Virus record (IMG/VR): IMGVR_UViG_3300037189_001799
Coordinates: 1-33,074 of that record
Direction: 5' to 3' (one strand)
DNA: 33,074 nt
From: a virus
Of this stretch, positions 6,690-14,444 are shown piece by piece (within the stretch, counting starts at the first letter, position 1; each line of letters opens with the position of its first letter). The notes under the pieces were generated by a model. It was not told the DNA's origin and ran no database searches. It was given only the letters and a program-made list of their open reading frames with translations. The translations under genes were made by a program, and so were the position numbers.

Positions 6690-6982
6690 CACCCGAAGGC
6701 AAGGTCAAAGATGCCGTGCGCAAACTACTTAAAGAGCGTACCATTTGGTACTACCAACCCATGCAAAACGGTATGGGGCAAGTCGGAATCCCTGACTTCA
6801 TTTGTTGTTGGAATGGCCGGTTTTTAGGAATAGAAACCAAAGCCCCCGGCAAGCGCAAAGACACGACCGCTAACCAAGACAGAGTGTTAGCCGAGATTAT
6901 CAGCCACGGAGGTCACTCAGTTGTGGTTGACGACGTGAAACAGTTACACGACTTCTTAGACAACATCGCATGGAGAGCATGA
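6686..6982 (+). CDS. VRR-NUC domain nuclease
   Basis: Starting at the ATG coupled to the previous stop gives 98 residues, the size of a stand-alone phage VRR-NUC protein. The catalytic signature is present: GIPDF (D37), IETKAP (E50-x-K52), then a NQDRVL helix with Q64. This branch of PD-(D/E)XK enzymes includes FAN1 and phage Holliday-junction-type resolvases, so branched replication or recombination intermediates are the likely substrate. It lies between the RecB-like nuclease and an HNH-like gene. Confidence 0.9.
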   Translation: MTPEGKVKDAVRKLLKERTIWYYQPMQNGMGQVGIPDFICCWNGRFLGIETKAPGKRKDTTANQDRVLAEIISHGGHSVVVDDVKQLHDFLDNIAWRA

Positions 6983-7248
6983 TGGCTACATCATCTAAAC
7001 AGAAACTCGCATATCAAAAAGATTACAACGCTCGCCCCGAAGAAGTGGCTAAGCGTGTGAAGAATAACGCTGCAAGGCGTGAAGCCATCAAGACCGGCAA
7101 AGCAAAAGTCGGCGATGGAAAGGACGTTGCCCACGTAGTTTCGTTGGCTAACGGTGGTGGTAATACGAAAGGAAATACCAAAGTGCAAGACCAAAAGACC
7201 AACCGAGGATGGAGAAAAGGTAGTGGCAGTTACAACCCGGATAAATGA
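6982..7248 (+). CDS. HNH-like basic protein
   Basis: ATG at 6982 overlaps the VRR-NUC stop and lies six bases after GGAG; the adjacent ATG at 6979 has poorer spacing. The 88-residue protein is strongly basic, with RVKNNAARREAIKTGK followed by GKDVAHVVSLANGGGNTKGNTKV and TNRGWRK. This resembles a minimal phage HNH pattern (DH...GG...N...N.R), but the first motif reads AH rather than DH and there are no zinc-binding cysteines. It may be a degenerate nuclease or simply DNA-binding. Confidence 0.6.
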   Translation: MATSSKQKLAYQKDYNARPEEVAKRVKNNAARREAIKTGKAKVGDGKDVAHVVSLANGGGNTKGNTKVQDQKTNRGWRKGSGSYNPDK

Positions 7249-7480
7249 CTTTCCTACTTGGAATGGGTATTCAAACAAACCATCATTGTTCGGCTATCCC
7301 ATCCCTGATAACGTCAAAGCCGTAGATCATTCCTACGATGTATTGACAGATGGTGTACGTGTTGCATGGGCAACCTACACCGACCCGCAAGTAAAACTGT
7401 GGCATCACATGACTCTTGAACGACCAATAACAGAAGAACAAATAACCGCCCTTATCGTAGCAATGAAACTATCATGCTAA
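7223..7480 (+). CDS. hypothetical protein, 85 aa, GTG start
   Basis: GTG at 7223 has GGAG eight bases upstream and gives a protein overlapping the HNH-like gene by 26 bases. The product shows NDFPTWNGYSNKP, IPDNVKAVDHSYDV and a C-terminal helix ITEEQITALIVAMKL. No family is recognised, and there are no cysteine clusters or membrane helices. It ends seven bases inside the SNF2 gene, so it is probably co-translated with that helicase and may be a partner of it. Confidence 0.55.
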   Translation: MAVTTRINDFPTWNGYSNKPSLFGYPIPDNVKAVDHSYDVLTDGVRVAWATYTDPQVKLWHHMTLERPITEEQITALIVAMKLSC

Positions 7481-9042
7481 TACATAAAGAAAAGAAGGCA
7501 GTGTTACTTAAACTCAAACATCCTGAGAGAGTAACCACTGTCATACCATCAGCAGTAACAGTCAGTTATCAAGGCGGCAAAGTAGTTGCAGTGCCTCACA
7601 GACCTGATGAAACAAGGGTTCTGAGAAACTTAGGTTTTGAAGTCCCTGACCCGATGCCCATTCACTATGCGTGGCCTAAGGTATCCGGCAAGTACGATCC
7701 GTTTGAAGCACAGCGAGAGACCTCAAGTTTCTTATCTATGCACAGTAGAGCGTTCTGCCTTAACGACATGGGAACTGGCAAAACTAATTCTGCCCTTTGG
7801 TCTTATGACTATCTGCGTAGAACAAGACAAGTCAAGCGCATGCTTGTAGTGTGTCCGCTCTCGACCATGGAGCGAACATGGGGTGACTCGGTATTCCAAA
7901 CCTTTCCTCACCTTACAGCCACAGTGTTGTACGGTAACAGGGATCGCAGAGCTAAGTTACTTAAGCAGCCGGCGGATGTTTACATCATTAACATTGACGG
8001 CCTGTCTATCATTAAGGACGAACTAAAAGACCGAGATGACATTGATCTAATCGTCGTTGACGAACTGGCCCTTGCTCGCAATGCAAGCACCGAGCGTTGG
8101 AAGACGTTGAACGAGATTTGTAACAAACAATTCCCACGCAGAGTATGGGGTATGACGGGCTCACCTACGCCTAACGCACCAACCGACGCATGGGCACAAT
8201 GCAAACTCATCACGCCTGACAACCATGACTTACCTAAATACTTTGGTAAGTTCCGCGACCTTGTAATGCGTCAGTTGACACAGTACAAATGGATAGCAAG
8301 ACCGGATGCCAATGACACTGTTTATCAACTCATGCAACCATCGATTAGGTACTCCCTAGACGACTGTGTGGACTTGCCCGAGCAGGTGTTTCTGACCCGG
8401 GATGTTGAGATGACCGACGAGCAAAAGAAAGCATACAAAGACATGCTGAGCAAGCTCGCTACTGAGTACAAGGGCGGCCAGATTCTGGCAGTCAACGAAG
8501 CCGTTAAGGCTAACAAGCTTATTCAAATAGCTTGCGGTGTTGCATACGGAACCAACGGCGAAGAGGTAGTCATACCATCTAAACCACGCATGGATGCACT
8601 GAAAGAATTGATCGACGAATCCAGTGGCAAAGTCATTGTGTTTGTCCCCTTGACCGCGGCGCTTGAGACCGTAGCAAAAGAGTTAGCAAAAGACTGGTCT
8701 GTGGAGATTGTCCATGGAGAAACTAGCAAAGCTGAACGTGACTTGATCTTCTCGTCCTTTCAGAAAACCAACGACCCTCGTGTGCTTGTGGCTAACGCTG
8801 CGACCATGAGTCACGGCTTAACTTTAACAGCCGCTACGACCATTGTTTGGTACGCTCCCGTACACAGCAATGAGATATACGAACAAGCATGTGCGCGTGT
8901 AAGACGACCCGGCCAAACCAAGACAACAGTGATTGCACACATCGCTGGCTCCGACGTTGAACGACGTGTATACAAGCGCTTGCAAGACAAACAATCTATG
9001 CAAGGAATTTTGCTTGAAATGATGAAAGATCGACCCGAATAG
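7474..9042 (+). CDS. SNF2-type superfamily 2 helicase/translocase
   Basis: Two RecA-like domains are visible in 522 residues. The first has motif I GTGKT (G100-T104), motif II DELA (D196, E197; a variant of DEAH) and motif III MTGSPTPN. The second ends with motif VI QACARVRRPGQ (about 471-481), whose arginines complete the ATP site. The GQ after the arginines and the sequence around motif III are typical of phage SNF2 proteins. Such enzymes translocate on duplex DNA rather than necessarily unwinding it. Neighbouring nucleases suggest work on replication or recombination intermediates. The residues before motif I (about 1-75) contain short beta strands of unknown role. Confidence 0.92.
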   Translation: MLIHKEKKAVLLKLKHPERVTTVIPSAVTVSYQGGKVVAVPHRPDETRVLRNLGFEVPDPMPIHYAWPKVSGKYDPFEAQRETSSFLSMHSRAFCLNDMGTGKTNSALWSYDYLRRTRQVKRMLVVCPLSTMERTWGDSVFQTFPHLTATVLYGNRDRRAKLLKQPADVYIINIDGLSIIKDELKDRDDIDLIVVDELALARNASTERWKTLNEICNKQFPRRVWGMTGSPTPNAPTDAWAQCKLITPDNHDLPKYFGKFRDLVMRQLTQYKWIARPDANDTVYQLMQPSIRYSLDDCVDLPEQVFLTRDVEMTDEQKKAYKDMLSKLATEYKGGQILAVNEAVKANKLIQIACGVAYGTNGEEVVIPSKPRMDALKELIDESSGKVIVFVPLTAALETVAKELAKDWSVEIVHGETSKAERDLIFSSFQKTNDPRVLVANAATMSHGLTLTAATTIVWYAPVHSNEIYEQACARVRRPGQTKTTVIAHIAGSDVERRVYKRLQDKQSMQGILLEMMKDRPE

Positions 9043-9060
9043 GGTTCACCCCTATTTACA
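9041..9060. repeat. 20-bp intergenic repeat, copy 2
   Basis: This is the second copy of the element at 1984-2003, 18 of 20 bases identical, with the inverted core AGGG-TTCAC-CCCT. It begins on the stop codon of the SNF2 gene. Its last six bases, TTTACA, coincide with the -35 box of a candidate promoter. Confidence 0.6.
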
Positions 9061-9083
9061 AAACGCCGACACGAGCGTAAATT
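9055..9083 (+). promoter_or_regulatory. candidate sigma-70 promoter
   Basis: TTTACA (9055-9060) and TAAATT (9078-9083) are 17 bases apart, close to a host sigma-70 promoter though weaker than the one at 5951. It lies in the 63-base gap before the coiled-coil and SSB genes, both of which have AAGGAAA-type ribosome binding sites, and would drive them and the primase-helicase. Confidence 0.45.
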
Positions 9084-9105
9084 TAATACCCCCCAAGGAA
9101 ACAAT

Positions 9106-9489
9106 ATGAAACTATCAGATGCAGTAGGCTTATACGTCAAATTGCGCGATCAAAAAGCCAAGATGAAAGCCGAGTATCAAGATGCAGTTGCGCCCGTCCA
9201 AGAGAAAATGGACAAGTTAGAGGCTAAACTGTTGGAAGTATTTAACACTACAGGAATGGACTCAATTAAAACTGAGTTCGGCACTGCTTATACATCGACA
9301 AGGACGACGGCCAGTGTTGCTGACCGCGATGTATTCATGGACTACGTGAAGGCTAACGAAGAATGGAGCCTCATGGAAGTTCGTGCGTCCGCTACTGCTA
9401 TCAAGCAGTTCCAAGAAGCAAGTGACGGAGACATACCACCGGGGATCAATCTCAGTGTGGAACGTACCGTAAACATTCGCCGCTCTTAA
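9106..9489 (+). CDS. coiled-coil phage protein, Gp157/Gam-like layout
   Basis: The start follows CAAGGAAACAAT. The 127-residue protein begins with a helical, charged segment (about 9-45, coiled-coil candidate), then TEFGTAYTSTRTTASVADRD, a second helix pair, and a basic C-terminus (PPGINLSVERTVNIRRS). The order helical hairpin, T..G....., V.V.D, G..PPG, basic strand is similar in outline to phage Gp157/Gam-type proteins, but I cannot confirm homology. Position directly before the SSB candidate supports a replication or recombination accessory role. Confidence 0.55.
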   Translation: MKLSDAVGLYVKLRDQKAKMKAEYQDAVAPVQEKMDKLEAKLLEVFNTTGMDSIKTEFGTAYTSTRTTASVADRDVFMDYVKANEEWSLMEVRASATAIKQFQEASDGDIPPGINLSVERTVNIRRS

Positions 9490-9507
9490 TCAACCCTAGG
9501 AAACAAA

Positions 9508-10407
9508 ATGCAAATCATCCCATTTGACAGTGGCAACTTACCCGCCCACTTTAAAAAGCGTGTCTCCGGTCTTAACGCTGATCTCATGTCAGCAGGCGGC
9601 GGAGGATTCCCAGTCGTGTCTATCAAGGGCAAAGTCTTTGCCGTAGTGAAAGCCGGCGAGCGTAAAGTTTTGCCTAACCCCAAAGACCCTGACAGCCCTG
9701 CTACAAGCATTGACGCTGTGATTATTAAGGGCAACCCCGGTTCTGCCAAGGTGTTCTACATGAAGGGCTACGATCCTGAGTCTAGCGAGAAGCAAAAGCC
9801 TGACTGCTACTCAAACGATGGCATAGCTCCAGCATCCGATGCGGCTAACGCTCAGTCTAAGAAGTGTGCAACGTGTACACACAACCAGTTTGGTTCTGCC
9901 CGTATGGGTAAAGGCAAGGCTTGCTCAGATTCTAAGCGTTTGGCCATTGCCGCCGTTGACCAAATCAACGAGCCTATGTTGCTCCGCATCCCACCCGCAT
10001 CGCTCAAGCCATTGTCTGAGTACGTGAAGTTCTTGGACAACCGTGGTGCTGACTACGATCAAGTGATTACAAAGATCAGCTTTGATATGGAAGCCGAGTC
10101 TCCAAAGCTTGCGTTCAAGCCCGTGGGTATCTTGGACGACGAGACCTACAAGGAAGTCAAGGAAATGTCTGAATCCGAAACGGTTCGTGACATTATTGGC
10201 GGTAGCATGACTGCGGTGCATGAATCACTGGCCGAGGCTGATGTCAAAGAAACCAAAGCAGCAGCCGTTGCTACGGAAGAAGTGATTGAGAAAGCCAAGC
10301 CTAAATCCGAAGCTAAGCCTGCGGCCAAGCCCAAGGTTGAGAAGAAAGTTGAGCCCGAGATCGCGGTTGACGATTTAGATATCGCTGACATTGATTTTGA
10401 CGACTGA
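9508..10407 (+). CDS. probable ssDNA-binding protein
   Basis: The start is preceded by AGGAAACAAA. The N-terminal 210 residues are beta-rich and contain four cysteines that can bind zinc (C100, C120-x2-C123, C139). A long Lys/Ala/Pro/Glu linker follows (about 235-283), and the chain ends in an acidic tail, DDLDIADIDFDD. A DNA-binding core, flexible linker and acidic tail is the layout of replicative SSBs (T7 gp2.5, bacterial SSB), whose tails recruit partners; a zinc site recalls T4 gp32. Location between the SNF2 and primase-helicase genes agrees. I recognise the architecture, not a specific family. Confidence 0.7.
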   Translation: MQIIPFDSGNLPAHFKKRVSGLNADLMSAGGGGFPVVSIKGKVFAVVKAGERKVLPNPKDPDSPATSIDAVIIKGNPGSAKVFYMKGYDPESSEKQKPDCYSNDGIAPASDAANAQSKKCATCTHNQFGSARMGKGKACSDSKRLAIAAVDQINEPMLLRIPPASLKPLSEYVKFLDNRGADYDQVITKISFDMEAESPKLAFKPVGILDDETYKEVKEMSESETVRDIIGGSMTAVHESLAEADVKETKAAAVATEEVIEKAKPKSEAKPAAKPKVEKKVEPEIAVDDLDIADIDFDD

Positions 10408-10414
10408 TTGAATC

Positions 10415-10463
10415 GGGGGGAACGTCGTGCAATTTAGCTTGCGGACGAACGGCTAGTACCCCC
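10415..10463 (+). other. structured intergenic region
   Basis: The 74-base gap between the SSB candidate and the next gene contains nested complementary arms: GGGGG (within 10415-10420) with CCCCC (10459-10463), and inside it CGTC (10423-10426) with GACG (10444-10447) and GCAA (10429-10432) with TTGC (10439-10442). No T-tract follows, so it is not a standard terminator. It could be an mRNA stability or processing structure, or a replication signal. Confidence 0.4.
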
Positions 10464-10481
10464 ACCCACCTTGGAGTACAT

Positions 10482-10733
10482 ATGAGTTATGCAATTGAAG
10501 CGCGTAAAGTCGCCGGCGTTGTGAAAGAGGCGAACTTTGCTATCGCGGGTAAAGGATTCAATCATGGAGAAATCATTCTTGGCTTAGCCGAGTTGACTGC
10601 TCGTGTAATCGTTGAGTCTGGCCGGAACAGCATCCAAATGGATGAGATGAAAGCCGCCGTCGTAAGCCACTTAGACCGAACCATTTCCATTGGTTCGCAT
10701 GCCACTGGGAAGAGCGTTATCGAAAGAGTGTGA
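10482..10733 (+). CDS. hypothetical protein, 83 aa
   Basis: ATG at 10482 follows TTGGAGTACAT, a good ribosome binding site. The 83-residue product is predicted mostly helical (EARKVAGVVKEANFAI, EIILGLAELTARVIVESG, DEMKAAVVSHLDRTI), with no cysteines or membrane segment. No family is recognised. It ends one base before the primase-helicase ATG, so the two are co-translated and it may act with that enzyme. Confidence 0.6.
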   Translation: MSYAIEARKVAGVVKEANFAIAGKGFNHGEIILGLAELTARVIVESGRNSIQMDEMKAAVVSHLDRTISIGSHATGKSVIERV

Positions 10734-10734
10734 G

Positions 10735-13701
10735 ATGACCGCACTCGATTTTCTCAAGTTGATACTGCCGGAACACGGCATACATTACATCGCCCTTTTT
10801 AAAGAGGGTAACAAGTTTCCTGCGCACCTAGTCCAAGTTGATCTTGAAGACATGGCGGATAAGATCGCCGAGATCGCGCCACGAAGCAATTACCAAATCT
10901 ACCATGCGTGTGCGGCTTACCTCAAACCTGCCGTGGAGATAGACCAGCCTGACGGTTCGGTCAAAAAGAAATACCGCATCCCTGAGAATTGGGATAGCGC
11001 ACGATCATTTTGGGTTGACCTAGATTGTGGACAAGCTAAGTTTGACAAGGGTGATGGATACCTCACCAAGAAAGATGCAGTCATTGCCATCACAAAGTTT
11101 GCCAAAGATGTAGATTGGCCTCGACCACTCATCGTAGATTCCGGCAACGGGGTTCATGCCTACTGGCCGCTGACCAAAGATATTAAAGCCGCTACGTGGG
11201 TGAAGGTTGCAACGGCCTTGAAGTCAGCGCTTGCTCACGCAGGTGTTATTGCCGATCCTAGTCGCACTGCCGACTTTGCATCGATCCTGAGACCACCGGG
11301 GGCAATCAATCGTAAGAACGGTGAAGCAAAAACAGTCAAAGTTCTAGCCTCATGCGAACCATGCGAGCCGTCAGACCTTGCTGCAAAGCTAAGCGTATAC
11401 GTCAAGACCAACCAAGTCAAGATGATTAAAGATGCGCCCATCAGGGAGCGCAATAAGAATTCCGACTTGATGATGGAATTCCCACAAGTGGATACGTCCC
11501 TTGATGTGCTTGTAACTAAGTGTTCCCAAGTCGCAGCGATGCGTTCTGAGAAGGGTGACATTGGGTACGAGCACTGGCGCGGTGTAGCCGGCCTTGCAAA
11601 ATACTGCACGGATGGCGAAGCCCTAATGCACAACTGGAGCGAAGACTATCCCGGTTATACATACGAAGAGACACAGGCCAAGATCGATACTTGGACAATG
11701 GCTCCGACACTGTGCGAGTTCTTTGAGAAATGCAACCCTGACGGATGTACGGGCTGTGAGTTCAAGGGTAAGATTAAAACTCCTATGGTTCTTGGTAGGG
11801 TTATCCCTATATCTGTCGAAGTGGAAAAAGAAACTGTCACCGAAGAAGGCGTTGTTCAAACGGTTGTAATTCCTGCGTTGCCAACTGGCTACCTATGGGA
11901 TGGTCAACTCATGAGCCGCCTAATTCCTGACAAGGATGGTGTACTGCACCCCATGGTTTTCTGCCACGACCTGTTCTATTTAACGAGCCGCATCCGCGGT
12001 GAAGACGGCACGTATCGACACGGTGTTCGCATGCACATGGCGAACAATAAGATTCGTGAGTTTGATATTTCCGGCGAGTCAATCGCTTCTAACACGGACA
12101 TGCTACGGGCACTAGCCAAGCATGAACTACACACCAGTAACCACAAAGACGCAGGTTCTCACATGGCTGCATATTTACGCGACCAACTTAAAGCATTGAA
12201 AGCACAAGTTGAGGAGACTAGCACGATGACCAGTTTTGGCTGGCGCGATGATAGATCGTTCTTGCTCGGTGACAGGTTGCACTGTAAGGACGGCACGACC
12301 CGTACTGTATTAGTAGGCGGTAACGCTCGCAGATACGCCAAGCACATGGTTCCCAAGGGTACGATGGAAGGCTACGCTCGTGGCCTAAACTATCTCTACA
12401 ACCGAGAAGGCGCTGAACCTTGGCAGTATGCCTTGTGCGCCGGATGGGGAACGCTTCTATCACCTATGTGCGAGTCCTTGTACAAAGGCGTTCTGTTTGC
12501 ACTGCACGGAGGAGATACTGCTCGTGGTAAAACCACGGTATGCCATGCATCGCTTGCGGCGTTTGGTGCGCCATCAGAGCTGTCTATTAACGGCAAGCAG
12601 GGCTTTACACCCCTTGCTCTGTGGGCAGTGCTTGGTACGATTCGCGGCATGCCTGTATTGCTAGATGAGTTATCTACAGCAGAGCCTAGCACCATCAGCG
12701 ACATTGCTTACGGCATAGCTAACGGCAGAGAGCGTCAGCGTCTTAAATCCTCTGGCGGCACGGTCAGTCTTGCTGAATCAGCCGAGTGGCGTTTGAATAT
12801 GTTTGTAACTGGCAACATGGATTTTCACGGCATGCTAGCGTCAAATCAAGCAAACTCACAAGCCGAAGCGGTTCGCGTTATTCAGTTGAGCGTAGACAGG
12901 TATTCTCATTTAGCCAACTCAAATGTTGATGGGGATACAGAAGCCCGTAGCCGGGAAATTGCACAAGCACTGGACGAGCTTGATCGCAACAACGGTATTG
13001 CCGGTGACATGATGGTGAAGTACGTTGTGGCCAACTACGATAGCATTGCTGAAGAAGTTCAGACCATGGTGCACCAACTTACTGTGGAAATACCCAGTCC
13101 AAAGTACAGGTTTTATCGTAGCCACACGGCGTGTACCATTGTCATGGCTCGTATCTGCAAGCAACTGGGTATCATTGACTTTGATCTTGATGCCTTATAT
13201 ACATTCATTATTGCCACAATACGCGACCTTGCAGAATCAGTGATGCTGTCTAATACAGTGACAGATGAGGAAGCATTTAGTCGCATGGTCAGTTCACTGG
13301 CCAGTCGTATCTTGGTAACAAATGAATTTAGGGATAAGCGCGATGGTCGTGGCCCTGAGACACCACGTAGCCGGATCATTGGTGAAGTGGCGGGACGTTA
13401 CGTTCTTGGTACGCAAAAGGACAAAGCCTGTGCAGGGCACATGATGCTTGCGCAGAAGGAAATCCGAGACTGGTGTATAAAAAACCGTACGGACTACAAC
13501 GTCATGATTAACAAACTGTCGGGCAATGGTTATCTTATATCCAAGGGCGAGAAGGTCACATTGACCAAGGGTACAGACTATCCAACAGTGCAACAGCGTT
13601 GCATTATCGTGGACATGTACAAGATAGATAAAGAAGCAGTTCCAACATTAACTTTGGTTCATAGCCAAGAAGTTGACGCAGATTCTTTAATGGGTGTATG
13701 A
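10735..13701 (+). CDS. AEP-like primase fused to a Walker-type helicase
   Basis: ATG at 10735, one base after the preceding stop, gives 988 residues. The N-terminal part looks like an archaeo-eukaryotic-type primase: WVDLD (D95, D97) supplies the metal-binding acidic pair, SGNGVH (S136-H141) is the second motif, and a LRPPGAINRKNG segment follows. Four cysteines (C327, C333, C338, C341) form a probable zinc knuckle between domains. The C-terminal half carries an ATPase of the DUF927/D5-like kind, with Walker A GGDTARGKTT (592-601) and Walker B VLLDE (D644, E645). The protein would unwind and prime the fork for the family A polymerase. Rightward transcription ends at a hairpin about 50 bases downstream. 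Confidence 0.85.
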   Translation: MTALDFLKLILPEHGIHYIALFKEGNKFPAHLVQVDLEDMADKIAEIAPRSNYQIYHACAAYLKPAVEIDQPDGSVKKKYRIPENWDSARSFWVDLDCGQAKFDKGDGYLTKKDAVIAITKFAKDVDWPRPLIVDSGNGVHAYWPLTKDIKAATWVKVATALKSALAHAGVIADPSRTADFASILRPPGAINRKNGEAKTVKVLASCEPCEPSDLAAKLSVYVKTNQVKMIKDAPIRERNKNSDLMMEFPQVDTSLDVLVTKCSQVAAMRSEKGDIGYEHWRGVAGLAKYCTDGEALMHNWSEDYPGYTYEETQAKIDTWTMAPTLCEFFEKCNPDGCTGCEFKGKIKTPMVLGRVIPISVEVEKETVTEEGVVQTVVIPALPTGYLWDGQLMSRLIPDKDGVLHPMVFCHDLFYLTSRIRGEDGTYRHGVRMHMANNKIREFDISGESIASNTDMLRALAKHELHTSNHKDAGSHMAAYLRDQLKALKAQVEETSTMTSFGWRDDRSFLLGDRLHCKDGTTRTVLVGGNARRYAKHMVPKGTMEGYARGLNYLYNREGAEPWQYALCAGWGTLLSPMCESLYKGVLFALHGGDTARGKTTVCHASLAAFGAPSELSINGKQGFTPLALWAVLGTIRGMPVLLDELSTAEPSTISDIAYGIANGRERQRLKSSGGTVSLAESAEWRLNMFVTGNMDFHGMLASNQANSQAEAVRVIQLSVDRYSHLANSNVDGDTEARSREIAQALDELDRNNGIAGDMMVKYVVANYDSIAEEVQTMVHQLTVEIPSPKYRFYRSHTACTIVMARICKQLGIIDFDLDALYTFIIATIRDLAESVMLSNTVTDEEAFSRMVSSLASRILVTNEFRDKRDGRGPETPRSRIIGEVAGRYVLGTQKDKACAGHMMLAQKEIRDWCIKNRTDYNVMINKLSGNGYLISKGEKVTLTKGTDYPTVQQRCIIVDMYKIDKEAVPTLTLVHSQEVDADSLMGV

Positions 13702-13708
13702 TTCCCTC

Positions 13709-13724
13709 ACCATGTTGCCATGGT
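13709..13724 (+). other. small hairpin before main terminator
   Basis: ACCATG (13709-13714) and CATGGT (13719-13724) form a perfect six-pair stem with a four-base loop, eight bases after the primase-helicase stop. Only a short mixed pyrimidine stretch follows, so it is at most an auxiliary terminator or mRNA 3' end structure. Confidence 0.4.
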
Positions 13725-13746
13725 TGTTTCCTTTTGGGTTTACTTT

Positions 13747-13777
13747 AGTCCCCGGCGTAAAAACCGGGGACTTTTTT
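13747..13777 (+). terminator. strong Rho-independent terminator at gene convergence
   Basis: AGTCCCCGG (13747-13755) pairs with CCGGGGACT (13764-13772) around an eight-base loop and runs into six T residues. It ends the rightward replication operon. It also lies immediately past the stop of the last leftward gene, but on that strand the stem is followed by AAAGTAAACC rather than a T-run, so it should work mainly rightward. Confidence 0.9.
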
Positions 13778-14027
13778 ACTTCTTCAGCGTTGCTGCGTTA
13801 GTCTTCGGGTTGTACTTGAAGTCACTAGCAGAACGCCCACTGGCTTTAGCTGCACGGTCTTTGGCTCGACCGGCGTTACCTAAGGCTTGACGGGACTCAC
13901 CCTTGGCGGTGAGCTTACCGTCCTTCAAATCCCCACGTTTAGTTAAGATGGCAATAGCCATACCCTTGGCGTTCTTGTTACCCTGTGAGGCAAGTTGCCG
14001 TGTCAGTCTAGTTTCTAACTTAGACAT
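13776..14027 (-). CDS. small basic phage protein, 83 aa
   Basis: This is the last gene of the leftward block. It is very basic (lysine and arginine throughout), with KGESRQALGNAGRAKDRAAK in the middle and YNPKTNAATLKK at the end, a pattern I recall from small proteins of uncultured podoviruses. No membrane or enzymatic motif is present. The start overlaps the upstream stop by one base (TAATG). A nucleic-acid-binding or virion-associated role is a guess based on charge and position. Confidence 0.7.
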   Translation of the reverse strand: MSKLETRLTRQLASQGNKNAKGMAIAILTKRGDLKDGKLTAKGESRQALGNAGRAKDRAAKASGRSASDFKYNPKTNAATLKK

Positions 14028-14179
14028 TATTTCTTCTTTGCAGTTTTAGCCGACTTGATAAAGTCTTGCTTAGTCGGAGCACCCTTGCTGCCAACCTTGC
14101 GCATCTTCTCCCCTGAGCCTTCAGCAATGCGCTTTTGCTTGGCGTGGATGTTTGCGTATAAACCGGGTTTAGTAGCCAT
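14027..14179 (-). CDS. small basic phage protein, 50 aa
   Basis: The 50-residue product begins MATKPGLYANIHAKQKRI and contains AEGSGEKMRKVGSKGAPT, ending in AKTAKKK. This KPGLYANI...GSGEKMR..G..GAPT pattern recurs in phages with similar small-gene clusters; its function is unknown to me. The stop overlaps the next start by TAATG, and one base separates its start from the upstream stop. High basicity suggests DNA or RNA contact. Confidence 0.7.
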   Translation of the reverse strand: MATKPGLYANIHAKQKRIAEGSGEKMRKVGSKGAPTKQDFIKSAKTAKKK

Positions 14180-14180
14180 G

Positions 14181-14444
14181 TTAGCAATTCCATGCACGCA
14201 ACGATTTATTGATCCGAGAGTTCGGGTCTTTGGCCGTCTTCTCGCTTGTCAACTTCGACTTCATGCCCTCCATCCGAGCGCAGAAAGAGTCGCGGCGTGG
14301 GCCACCCTGTGGCTGTGGAGCCTTCAGTCCCGGCTTGCCCGGATTGGCTTTGTTGTAAGAGGCTCGCCCTTTTGCGTTGAGACCACCCTTTGGGTCCTTG
14401 CCTTCTTTTCGTGTCCATGCTGCGGTCTTTGGTTTAGTGGCCAT
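14181..14444 (-). CDS. small basic phage protein, DUF6321-like
   Basis: The 87-residue product begins MATKPKTAAWTRKEGKDPKG and continues GGLNAKGRASYNKANPG, PRRDSFCARM.GM and SRINKSLRAWNC. I associate the AWTRKEG..P.GGLNAKGRASYN signature with a conserved phage family (DUF6321 is my best recollection). Function is unknown. Its start overlaps the stop of the giant ejection protein by one base (TAATG), so it is translated with the late virion genes and may be a minor virion or packaging-related protein. Confidence 0.7.
   Translation of the reverse strand: MATKPKTAAWTRKEGKDPKGGLNAKGRASYNKANPGKPGLKAPQPQGGPRRDSFCARMEGMKSKLTSEKTAKDPNSRINKSLRAWNC

Noticed and set aside
7474-9042. SNF2 gene as part of a defence or restriction system
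   Set aside because: There are no methylase, restriction or defence partner genes; it sits among phage replication and nuclease genes.
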